The notes under the pieces: model-generated
Database searches by the model: none
Seen by the model: only the letters and a program-made list of their open reading frames with translations
Told to the model about the DNA's origin: nothing
NCBI RefSeq assembly: GCF_002198095.1
Contig: NZ_NHMK01000028.1
Span: forward strand, 1-20,000
From: Deinococcus indicus
Lineage (GTDB): Bacteria; Deinococcota; Deinococci; Deinococcales; Deinococcaceae
Reading direction: 5' to 3'
DNA: 20,000 nucleotides
Program-made: the position numbers and the translations under genes
In this document: one piece after another, positions 1-7,029 of the stretch
Numbering within the stretch: the stretch's first letter is position 1
Layout: each line of letters begins with the position of its first letter

Positions 1-362
1 CAGGCCTTGTCCTGACGGGTGAAGATCAGCAGGCCCGTGAACCCACATCGAGGACAGGTGTTGGGCGTTTTGACTTCTACGGTGGCTGTGATCTGCTCTG
101 GCGTGGGTGGGGCCTTGTGGGTGAAAGTACCTTCACCAGGACGGCGTCCTGGTGATTTGGGATCGGCGGTGCGCTTCTCCCGGCTGAAGGGGGCGGCGTA
201 CTTGCGTTCCCGCCGTTCGAGTTCCTCCATGCGCTTCTTCAGGCGGGAGATTTCCGCTTTGAGTGCTTTGTTCTCGGCGATCAGTTGGTCGATCTGCTCG
301 GACTGACGACGGATGATCTCGAAGAGATCCTTCTCAGTCGCCCCAGTGCCCATGGACAGCAT
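1..362 (-). CDS. IS66-type transposase, N-terminal part (runs off the left edge)
   Basis: The minus strand is open from an ATG at 362 (or an in-frame ATG at 353) to the window edge, giving about 120 residues. The protein begins with a heptad-rich helix (IIRRQSEQIDQLIAENKAL, then KKRMEELERRERKYA), which fits the N-terminal leucine zipper of IS66 transposases. A basic, proline-rich stretch follows (SPGRRPGEGTFTHKAPPTPE), then a CPRCG half zinc finger typical of the IS66 zinc-binding domain. The DDE catalytic core would lie to the left of the window. No TnpA or TnpB accessory gene lies upstream, so a single-gene, ISBst12-like member is possible. There is no convincing ribosome-binding site, so the start is uncertain. 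The family call is from memory of the domain order; completeness cannot be judged. Confidence 0.8.
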   Translation of the reverse strand, partial: MLSMGTGATEKDLFEIIRRQSEQIDQLIAENKALKAEISRLKKRMEELERRERKYAAPFSREKRTADPKSPGRRPGEGTFTHKAPPTPEQITATVEVKTPNTCPRCGFTGLLIFTRQDKA

Positions 363-375
363 GGTAACGGCAGGA

Positions 376-398
376 GTGCCCGGCCGGAAGCCGGGCAC
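376..398. repeat. Perfect hairpin between two IS remnants
   Basis: Nine-base arms, GTGCCCGGC and GCCGGGCAC, flank a 5-nt loop. The hairpin sits just upstream of the IS66-type start and 16 bp from the point where the IS4-like reading frame ends. It may belong to the end of the IS66-type element or block read-through transcription. There is no T-run, so I do not call it a terminator. Confidence 0.6.
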
Positions 399-413
399 CC
401 GAGCGACCGCTAA

Positions 414-1396
414 TCACAGACGAAAGCCCTTGCTCTTCAATGTCCGGAAGAGACATTCGATCAGGAACCTCCGGCGATATCGCGTCTGGATCGTCGTCAC
501 CGCTCCAGCGTTACTGGCGATGGTCAGTGACTCGCCATCTCGGATACGCGTCAGAACCACGTTCATCGGTTGCCCGTAGACCACCGTGTCCTCGACCAGC
601 AGACCGGCCATACCGCTCTGCAAGCGACTCAGCCAGTCCTTCGCCGTCCAGTCGTCCATCAGCGTGTCACTCCTCATATGGATTCCATTTGTTTCGCCAA
701 CAATCCGGAACTTCACCGGATTGCCGGCTCCACGTCCGGAACCCGCGTTGCTCCCACTCTGTGGGGCAGCTCTACGAGTCGCTTTGCTCGGATTGAGTGG
801 CCTTTGCAGCCCATTCAATCGGAGTCCGTATCAGTCGCACGCAGATGGGAATTCCACGTTGGGCCAGTCCCTGAATGCAGTCGTAGCCGACGAGTTCGCG
901 GTCGGCGTACAGGACCCGGATCTCCGTATGGCTGCCGCCCCCGTGGGGCAGCAGCTCGTAGAGGAGGGGGATCGCGACGCCCCGCCAGATGACGGCCAGG
1001 AGCAGGACGTTCACGTCCGTCTGTCCGTATTTCCAGTTCGTCCGGTCGAGGATGAGTTCGCGTAGTTGGGTGGACAGAAGGAGCGTCAGAACCACCCGGG
1101 CGACATCGGCCGGCTGGATCAGATGCCAGTCAAAGAAGTGTTCCACGCGGCGGATGATGTAGGCGTTGTGCGCGCTTCCTGGGAAGCGCGCAGCGCGTTC
1201 GGCATGCCGGACGTCCTTGCCCCAAGGAGTGCGAGGATCATGAGAGAAAGCAACTCGACCCGGTTCTTGCGGAACTCCGGGAAGTGCGCGGTGAAGCAGC
1301 GGGTCAGCTCGGCCAAGACATCGGGGGACGCGTTTTGTTCTCGCGTGCCAGCAGAACTTTTTCAAGCCGCTCGGGAAAGTGTCGGGTACTGAACAC
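414..1396 (-). pseudogene. Decayed IS4-family transposase
   Basis: Three reading frames must be joined to recover a DDE transposase. The opening (GTG at 1396; HFPERLEKVLLARENKTRP) is in one frame. The next part (LAELTRCFTAHFPEFRKNR) is in a second, with the shift at the G-run 1323–1327. The third (KDVRHAE...LDRTNWKYGQTDVN...YADRELVG) begins after another single-base loss near 1216–1222. The first two catalytic aspartates are in LDRTNW and YADRE. The last part carries the IS4 signature Y-2-R-3-E-6-K as YRRRFLIECLFRTLK. About 20 residues seem to be missing between HGGGSHT and IRVLYADRE compared with relatives I recall. A 154-bp element is inserted at 677–830. The frame stops at 414, straight after KSKGFRL, losing the usual C-terminal tail where IS66-related DNA begins. 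It cannot make active transposase. Confidence 0.88.
677..830. mobile_element. MITE-like small repeat inserted in the IS4 transposase
   Basis: This 154-bp non-coding element has imperfect terminal inverted repeats: on the minus strand one end reads TACGGACTCCGATTG and the other end inward reads TATGGATTCCATTTG. It is flanked by a direct repeat TCA at 674–676 and 831–833. Removing the element and one TCA rejoins the transposase exactly in frame (GIPICVRL then RSDTLMDDW), which proves the insertion and sets its limits. A 3-bp TNA-type duplication is what some IS5-family subgroups make, so an IS5-like element may have mobilised it; that is inference. Short non-coding repeats (SNRs) are known in Deinococcus genomes, and this may be one. 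It holds no ORF of its own. Confidence 0.85.
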
Positions 1397-1477
1397 TCGT
1401 TCACTTGTTCTGTCTAGATTCTGGGGAGCAGATCACAGCATCGAGTAGAACCCTTCCAAAGTTATGCAACCTGCGCG

Positions 1478-1483
1478 TATTCT
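1478..1483 (+). promoter_or_regulatory. Possible −10 box before the aminotransferase gene
   Basis: TATTCT lies 9 nt before the ATG at 1493. No good −35 was seen, and there is no clear Shine-Dalgarno site before this ATG. Transcription could instead enter from the IS remnant. The rest of 1397–1492 holds no gene and probably includes the old IS4 terminus. Confidence 0.3.
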
Positions 1484-1492
1484 GGACACCAT

Positions 1493-2677
1493 ATGAACCG
1501 TACCGTTCCGCCATTTTCAAGTTGGCCCGTCTTTGAACAGGACGAGATACAGGCAGTCACTGAAGTTCTTCAATCTGGGAAAGTCAACTACTGGACGGGT
1601 GACGAAGCGCGTCAGTTCGAACGTGAGTACGCCGAATATCTGGGGGTCAATCACACCATCGCACTCCATAACGGCACTCTGGCACTGGAGCTTGCGTTGT
1701 ATGCCTTCGGTATAGGGTCTGGGGACGAGGTTATCACGACTGCCCGGACCTTCATCGCTTCTGCCAGCGCTGCAGTCATGCGGGGCTGCATCCCAGTAAT
1801 CGCCGATGTGGACCCGGTCACACAGAACATTACTGCCGAGACCATTCGGCCCCTGATCACTGAAAAAACCCGTGCGATCATTCCGGTACATCTAGCGGGT
1901 TGGCCCTGCGACATGGATCCAATCATGCAGCTTGCAAGCGAATACAACCTGGTCGTTATTGAAGACTGCGCCCAAGCTCATGGAGCCTTCTACAAAGGAC
2001 GTCCTGTAGGCAGCATCGGGCATGCAGCGGCATTCTCATTCTGTCAGGACAAGATCATGACGACTGGGGGTGAAGGCGGTCTGCTGGCTCTGAATGATAC
2101 CGAGGTCTGGAAAAAAGCATGGGCGTATAAGGACCACGGGAAAAGCTATGACGCCGTATATAACCGTGAACATGCACCTGGCTTTCGGTGGCTTCATGAT
2201 TCTTTTGGGACCAATTGGCGCATGCTGGAAGTACAGGCGGTTATTGGACGGCTCCAACTACGCAAATTGCCTAGTTGGATTGAGCGTCGTCGAGCGAATG
2301 CGTTAATTTTGACTGAACGCCTAGGAAAGCATCCCGCATTACGTCTAACGCTACCCGATGAAACCATTACCCACTCCTACTACAAATACTACGTTTTTGT
2401 GCGGCCTGAATTTCTAGCAGCCGGCTGGAATCGTGACAGGATTATGAATACTATTACGGCGCACGGCGTTCCGTGTTTCAGTGGATCGTGTTCAGAGATC
2501 TATCTGGAAAAGGCTTTCTTGGACGCTGGATATGGACCGCAGGAAAGATTGCCTGTGGCGCAAGAATTAGGAGACACTTCATTGATGTTCCTAGTACATC
2601 CCACACTGTCCGAGCTAGATATGCAACGTGCAACTGATATTGTCGATATAGTCATGTCGCAGGCGCAGCAATTGTGA
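1493..2677 (+). CDS. DegT/DnrJ/EryC1/StrS-family nucleotide-sugar aminotransferase
   Basis: A 394-residue, full-length PLP enzyme of the sugar aminotransferase family. These transfer an amino group, usually from glutamate, to a keto-sugar nucleotide in the cytoplasm. The N-terminus (PFSSWPVFEQDEIQAV, then GKVNYWTGDEARQFEREYA) matches the family start, so the ATG at 1493 is credible. The PLP-contacting VIEDCAQAHGA is at residues 155–165. The Schiff-base lysine is K187 in FCQDKIMTTGGEGG. The C-terminal GSCSEIYLEKAF motif is common in members working with 4,6-dehydratases. The next gene, 19 bp on, encodes such a dehydratase, so the pair probably makes a UDP-4-amino-4,6-dideoxy sugar. An acetyltransferase that would complete a bacillosamine-like route is absent from the window. 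The exact substrate is unknown. Codon use is less G+C-rich than in genes after 7030. Confidence 0.9.
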   Translation: MNRTVPPFSSWPVFEQDEIQAVTEVLQSGKVNYWTGDEARQFEREYAEYLGVNHTIALHNGTLALELALYAFGIGSGDEVITTARTFIASASAAVMRGCIPVIADVDPVTQNITAETIRPLITEKTRAIIPVHLAGWPCDMDPIMQLASEYNLVVIEDCAQAHGAFYKGRPVGSIGHAAAFSFCQDKIMTTGGEGGLLALNDTEVWKKAWAYKDHGKSYDAVYNREHAPGFRWLHDSFGTNWRMLEVQAVIGRLQLRKLPSWIERRRANALILTERLGKHPALRLTLPDETITHSYYKYYVFVRPEFLAAGWNRDRIMNTITAHGVPCFSGSCSEIYLEKAFLDAGYGPQERLPVAQELGDTSLMFLVHPTLSELDMQRATDIVDIVMSQAQQL

Positions 2678-2696
2678 TCCACTCAGGGCCTAAGGC

Positions 2697-4520
2697 ATGA
2701 ATGGTACGCTAGGCAAGTTATTGATTGATCTGGGTCTATGGGCGGCAGCTGCACTAATGGCGTACGCCTTTCGGAAACCCACACTGATTGAATTAGGGAT
2801 CCCCCTCAATGTCATCGGTTACATGGGCTTGAGTGTAGGAGTCATGGCTCTGACCGCGTGGTATTACCACCTCCCGAGGCAAACTTGGCAACGGGCTGGC
2901 GTGCCAGACCTGATGGTACTGGCTCGTGCTGTAACGGTATCTACCCTGCTGATGTTTGCTCTTGGATTCATTTTGCAGGGGTGGCTGCAATTGCCTCGCA
3001 GTGTGCCTTTACTCTCGGGAGTTCTAGGATTCCTATTTATGGGATGCGTCCGCGTCGTCGCACGTCTGTTGGCAGAGAATGTCCGAAGACAGGAAGCCAC
3101 GGATCAACGGCGAGTTTTAATTGTAGGAGCAGGTAGTGCAGGAGCGTTATTTGCCCGCGAGATGCAACGTCACCCGGAATCTGGTCTCCGGCCCATCGGG
3201 TTTCTGGATGACGAGTCCGGTAAGCAGCGCCAACGAGTCGTGGGACTTCCCGTGTTCGGCCGAATCGCTGATTTGCCTGCCATCGTTGTGCGTGAGAGCG
3301 CCCAAGAGGTACTGATTGCTGTGCCTTCAGCTTCAGGAGACTTTGTACGGCGAGTAGTTGATCTCGCACGGAAAGCTCAGGTGCGATACCGAATCATCCC
3401 AGGCGTTTTTGAGATTCTCTCAGGAAATGTGAATATTAATCAGATCCGAGACGTCAATGTAGAAGATTTGTTGCGGCGCCCTCCAGTGCAGCTGAATACA
3501 GCTGAGATTGCCGGCTATCTCAAGGACCGGGTCATTCTCGTTACAGGAGCAGGGGGTAGTATTGGTTCAGAGTTGGTTCGTCAACTCGCGCAGTTCGGTC
3601 CACGCACAGTATTGCTGTTTGGACGCGGAGAAAACAGCATTTTTGGTATTCAGCAGGAACTAGGACGGAATTTTCCAGAGATTGAAAATGTTGCTTTGAT
3701 TGGCGATGTGCGTGATGAGAAGAGACTACGGGCAGTATTTGAGGAATTCCGTCCCCAAGTAGTGTTTCATGCGGCAGCCCACAAGCATGTGCCTCTGATG
3801 GAACGCACACCCTCTGAAGCAATTCTTAATAATGTCATAGGAACTCGCAATGTAGTCCACCTGTGTTTGGAATATGGAACATCACGCCTAGTTAATGTTT
3901 CTACTGATAAAGCCGTCAATCCGACAAGTGTGATGGGAGCATCCAAACGAGTAGCGGAAATGGTAGTGTCTGCTGGCGCGTCACGCGCACACCCGGGTCA
4001 GGCTTTCGTTTCAGTCCGTTTTGGCAACGTACTGGGAAGCAGAGGGAGCGTTGTCCCGACCTTCATGGCCCAAATTCGGTCGGGTGGACCCATCACTGTC
4101 ACACATCCAGAAATGGTTAGATATTTCATGACGATCCCGGAGGCCTCACGTCTGGTCCTTCAGGCTGGCGGTCTGGCTGAAAACGGAAAAGTGTATGTCC
4201 TGAATATGGGAGACCCAGTCAAGATCGCTGATCTGGCACGAGATGTTATCCGTCTGAGTGGTGCCCTCAATGTTGAGGTAGTATTCAGCGGCATTCGACC
4301 GGGTGAAAAGCTGTATGAAGAGCTACTAACGACAAGTGAAGGCATCGATGCAACGACGCATATGGAAATCTTCAGCGCCAAACTCGCGCCCGTTGATGCG
4401 CAATTGATTGATAAAGAACTCCAGCTCCTGATGGAAAATGCCGCGAAATCGGATTCAAATGCTATCCGTGATCAGCTAGGGCAGTTAATTCCAGAAAATA
4501 AGTTTGGTCAAGTACGCTGA
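2697..4520 (+). CDS. Membrane-bound CapD/FlaA1/WbpM-like nucleotide-sugar 4,6-dehydratase
   Basis: A 607-residue polysaccharide biosynthesis protein. Four hydrophobic segments (about residues 8–25, 38–57, 72–95, 103–123) anchor it in the inner membrane. A first Rossmann motif, VLIVGAGSAGA, is at 140–150. The catalytic extended-SDR domain begins with the NAD(P)-binding LVTGAGGSIGSE at 281–292, followed by AAAHKHVPLME and NVSTDK. The catalytic segment is SVMGASK (411–417), with Met in place of the usual SDR Tyr, as is characteristic of the long WbpM/PglF class. Length suits that class. It should convert UDP-GlcNAc, or a similar sugar, to a 4-keto-6-deoxy intermediate for the aminotransferase just upstream. 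It is likely cotranscribed, with AGGG at 2685–2688 as a weak ribosome site. The gene ends 3 bp from the convergent gene at 4524. Substrate is inferred from the family. Confidence 0.92.
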   Translation: MNGTLGKLLIDLGLWAAAALMAYAFRKPTLIELGIPLNVIGYMGLSVGVMALTAWYYHLPRQTWQRAGVPDLMVLARAVTVSTLLMFALGFILQGWLQLPRSVPLLSGVLGFLFMGCVRVVARLLAENVRRQEATDQRRVLIVGAGSAGALFAREMQRHPESGLRPIGFLDDESGKQRQRVVGLPVFGRIADLPAIVVRESAQEVLIAVPSASGDFVRRVVDLARKAQVRYRIIPGVFEILSGNVNINQIRDVNVEDLLRRPPVQLNTAEIAGYLKDRVILVTGAGGSIGSELVRQLAQFGPRTVLLFGRGENSIFGIQQELGRNFPEIENVALIGDVRDEKRLRAVFEEFRPQVVFHAAAHKHVPLMERTPSEAILNNVIGTRNVVHLCLEYGTSRLVNVSTDKAVNPTSVMGASKRVAEMVVSAGASRAHPGQAFVSVRFGNVLGSRGSVVPTFMAQIRSGGPITVTHPEMVRYFMTIPEASRLVLQAGGLAENGKVYVLNMGDPVKIADLARDVIRLSGALNVEVVFSGIRPGEKLYEELLTTSEGIDATTHMEIFSAKLAPVDAQLIDKELQLLMENAAKSDSNAIRDQLGQLIPENKFGQVR

Positions 4521-4523
4521 TAA

Positions 4524-5372
4524 TTAGCGCTCTGGAATGAATTTTACCTTCCGGAGTATGAGATTACGGTCACCAAGCTCTTTGAAATAAGGATTTATAA
4601 TTCTGATTTTCAGTGGCTGTGCATTTATTGAAATCACTACTTCTTGAGGCTGTTGACTCAACCGTATCTTCCTCAGACTTTTTTCTCCCTGGCTAATATC
4701 AATAGTAGCGAAATCTTTTCCACCTTCTTTTCCGCTTATACTAAACATGAGTTTTCCGGCGCCGCAGGGGTGCAGGGTAATAGGGGTTGGAGATAACCAT
4801 CCCAGGGTCCGCTTCTCTATATTCCAGCTTCCATCTGTTCCTACTGGAGTGTCCACTGTAAAAGATTGGCATCCTTCGGACTGTAGACGAACTCCCTCCA
4901 TAACAGCGCTTCGGTAATCAGAGCTATAGAAGTCGTTGAAATATCCGATGGTTAAGTGACCTTTTGACTTAATGGGAATCATTACAGTTGAGGCTTCCCT
5001 GAATGCGCCTTTCCAAATTAGCCTAGAATCTAGGGCAATTTGTAAGATCGGGGCTACGCCGTCTGCAATCTGACCTTGCCCAGTGATAACCAGAGTTCCC
5101 TTTTCACATATATCGGTACTGAGCCATCCATTAACCATGAACGCATATGGTTCAGAAAAATTGACAATTTCTAGCGAGGGGCTTTGATATGGAAAAGCCA
5201 ATCTTATTTTAACTGGTAGCGCGCAATCCCTAATATGCGAGGTCGACAGATTGTCATTTGCCTTATCCAATAGAAGTGAGTTTGATGCCCAAAATAGCGT
5301 CATACTGACCAGCGCAGGCAAAAGAATAGCTGGAAAAATGGCTGATTTCACGACTTGAGCCTTACAGTCCAT
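4524..5372 (-). CDS. Membrane-anchored protein with two similar ~115-residue repeats (possible sugar-binding)
   Basis: A 282-residue protein I do not recognise. A hydrophobic helix at about residues 11–35 should anchor it with the rest outside the membrane. The remainder looks like an internal duplication. Unit A (about 50–163) and unit B (about 168–277) each start with a Cys, contain GWLS, then a second Cys followed by GxL (C50/C89; C168/C203). Each ends with an aromatic N-rich loop and an acidic residue (YFNDFYSSDYRSAVMEGVRL and NPYFKELGDRNLILRKVKF). The ND…DRNL pattern recalls calcium-dependent CBM36/60-like carbohydrate-binding modules, but that is a resemblance only. The start overlaps the end of the O-antigen ligase gene by 25 bp, so the two are probably translationally coupled and act together on surface polysaccharide. 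Confidence 0.75.
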   Translation of the reverse strand: MDCKAQVVKSAIFPAILLPALVSMTLFWASNSLLLDKANDNLSTSHIRDCALPVKIRLAFPYQSPSLEIVNFSEPYAFMVNGWLSTDICEKGTLVITGQGQIADGVAPILQIALDSRLIWKGAFREASTVMIPIKSKGHLTIGYFNDFYSSDYRSAVMEGVRLQSEGCQSFTVDTPVGTDGSWNIEKRTLGWLSPTPITLHPCGAGKLMFSISGKEGGKDFATIDISQGEKSLRKIRLSQQPQEVVISINAQPLKIRIINPYFKELGDRNLILRKVKFIPER

Positions 5373-6868
5373 TCGTGGGTGGTCAGCGGGAGAACGCTCG
5401 CCCCAGCAGCCGACGGATAGATTTGTAACTGAATTTTTTGCATGGGAACATCTCGAATATTTGCTTTACTCTCCAGATTGATGATGTCTTGCGCACCCGT
5501 GTCAACTGGCAGAACCTGAACAATTGAACAACTTTGCAGGCAGCTGCGCATCACAATTCGGTACTTTCCAGGGGTCAGGAGCCAGCTACTGTACACCGTA
5601 TAGTTCTGTGCAGATCCTACTTGTCTGGGAGATTGAATGAAGCGCAGCTGGGCAGACAAAGTCGGCTTTGACGGCACGCTTGAGACCCATATAGGGAATG
5701 CCAGGATTATAATCAACACAGAAGCAGCCACTCCATGACCTAACTTAATTTCAGTCATTCGAGACAGTTGTACACCAGCAATTAACCAAAAAGCTTCTGC
5801 AAAGAAGGGGCTCGGTACAACCAGTGTATTGTCTATTAAGGTAGCAGCGATCAGACCAGAAAGCACAGCTATCCCTAAAGCATCTTTTGAATTCCAGGCA
5901 ACTGAGACAACTGAGCCAATCAGAATAAAGAAGCCCAGGGTGCCTAGAGGGCCTGACTCAGCGAGCTGCTGCAAAGCCCCATTATGTGCAATCAACCAGG
6001 GACTGCCAAGGTTCTGTAACCACTCTGGACATACCGGTGTGCCGGACGGCCCAATCCACAGTTCACAGCCACTTGGTGGCTGTAAATGACGACCAAGCAA
6101 ATAGGTTCCCACCCCAGAAAGCGGAGAGCTCTGATAGGCAGACAGGGTACTGGACCATACTAGGTCGCGCCCATTGGTATCCGACTGTACCAATCGCGTC
6201 AGCAGACTGTTCCCTTCCTTTAAACTGATCATTGTAAGCGTAGTAGCCAACATTGTGGTCAACCCGACTCCCAATAGCACGCGCCGACTGGACTGAACCA
6301 GCAGTCCCGCCGCAATGCCAACGACGGCTGCCAAAAGAGGTCCCCGACTCGCTGACAACAGCAGTACACTTACCCCGGCGCAACCAATGAAGATCCGCCA
6401 CACTCGATGAGCCTGTCCGAACACAGCGAGCCAGATGCACAGAGCTCCAGCTAGACCAAGGGTGATCGGGGTCATATAAGGGTGTGAGAGCCGGCTGGCT
6501 AGTAGCGGACCGCCGCTCACGACTGTCATGATGACAGCCGTAACCGCGACAAGAACGAGTCCAACACTCAGCGGCATTAGATGTTCGGACCGCTGCCAAC
6601 TGACACCCAGACCGATTAGACCCATAATCAGAAGGGTGCGGAGCAGCGCAGTCAGACTGGCCTCCAGAGGAGTGTCCGTAAACAGCGCAGGCAGCTGCTG
6701 GCTGATCAGGTAGCTGACCAGCAACCCCTGGGCCACTCTGGGCATAGTTTTTAAGTTCTTCAGTCCTGCAACGGCCAAAGGTGACAGGAAGTAAAGAGGC
6801 GCCAGAAACGCTAGCCATATCTGTTGCCATCTATGCACAGGTGAGCTGAGAGTGGTCCGAGTAAGCAC
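5348..6868 (-). CDS. O-antigen ligase / polysaccharide polymerase-like membrane protein
   Basis: A 506-residue polytopic protein with about a dozen hydrophobic segments between residues 16 and 396. Family landmarks are LSASRGPLLA (171–180), the NGRDLVW segment (232–238) followed by SPLSGVGT, and the long periplasmic loop ending in AHNGALQQLAESG (294–306). These suit the Wzy_C/WaaL group, which polymerises repeat units or transfers an undecaprenyl-linked glycan to an acceptor on the outer membrane-facing side. The loop has two Cys (268, 280). After the last helix there is an extra ~105-residue soluble tail, unusual for a bare ligase. The chosen GTG at 6868 has TATAGT 7 nt upstream, suggesting a leaderless transcript; GTG 10 codons in is the alternative. 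Ligase versus polymerase cannot be settled from sequence. Confidence 0.85.
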   Translation of the reverse strand: MLTRTTLSSPVHRWQQIWLAFLAPLYFLSPLAVAGLKNLKTMPRVAQGLLVSYLISQQLPALFTDTPLEASLTALLRTLLIMGLIGLGVSWQRSEHLMPLSVGLVLVAVTAVIMTVVSGGPLLASRLSHPYMTPITLGLAGALCIWLAVFGQAHRVWRIFIGCAGVSVLLLSASRGPLLAAVVGIAAGLLVQSSRRVLLGVGLTTMLATTLTMISLKEGNSLLTRLVQSDTNGRDLVWSSTLSAYQSSPLSGVGTYLLGRHLQPPSGCELWIGPSGTPVCPEWLQNLGSPWLIAHNGALQQLAESGPLGTLGFFILIGSVVSVAWNSKDALGIAVLSGLIAATLIDNTLVVPSPFFAEAFWLIAGVQLSRMTEIKLGHGVAASVLIIILAFPIWVSSVPSKPTLSAQLRFIQSPRQVGSAQNYTVYSSWLLTPGKYRIVMRSCLQSCSIVQVLPVDTGAQDIINLESKANIRDVPMQKIQLQIYPSAAGASVLPLTTHEWTVRLKS

Positions 6869-6875
6869 AGAAAGA

Positions 6876-6881
6876 ACTATA
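6876..6881 (-). promoter_or_regulatory. Candidate leaderless −10 box for the ligase gene
   Basis: TATAGT on the minus strand ends 7 nt before the GTG at 6868, with no Shine-Dalgarno sequence. This matches the TANNNT arrangement of leaderless Deinococcus mRNAs. The −35 region is poor. The 6869–7029 gap is a divergent promoter region; it also holds a 5-bp-arm hairpin at 6981–6996. Confidence 0.5.
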
Positions 6882-7017
6882 GGTCAGAGACCTTTCCGCA
6901 CTGGCCTGCCTCCGGACGCCTCGGAGACTTAATCACAGGGATGACGAAGAAGGCTGATCGCGGTATTCATCATCAGGGCTACCCGCACACACGGGTGAGC
7001 AAAAATCTACAGCAGCG

Positions 7018-7023
7018 TAGAAT
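7018..7023 (+). promoter_or_regulatory. Candidate leaderless −10 box for the nucleotidylyltransferase gene
   Basis: TAGAAT lies 6 nt before the GTG at 7030 with no ribosome-binding site between, so transcription probably starts at or next to the start codon. A −35 element is not obvious. Confidence 0.6.
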
Positions 7024-7029
7024 GTTGGT

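Noticed and set aside
4511..4530. Imperfect palindrome over the two convergent stop codons as a terminator
   Set aside because: Four-base arms around a 7-nt A/T core are too weak, and there is no T-run.
411..6939. TAATCACAG near both ends of the island (411–419 and 6930–6938) as possible att or target duplications
   Set aside because: A shared 9-mer between two chosen places in this length of DNA is easily due to chance, and the flanking bases do not extend the match.
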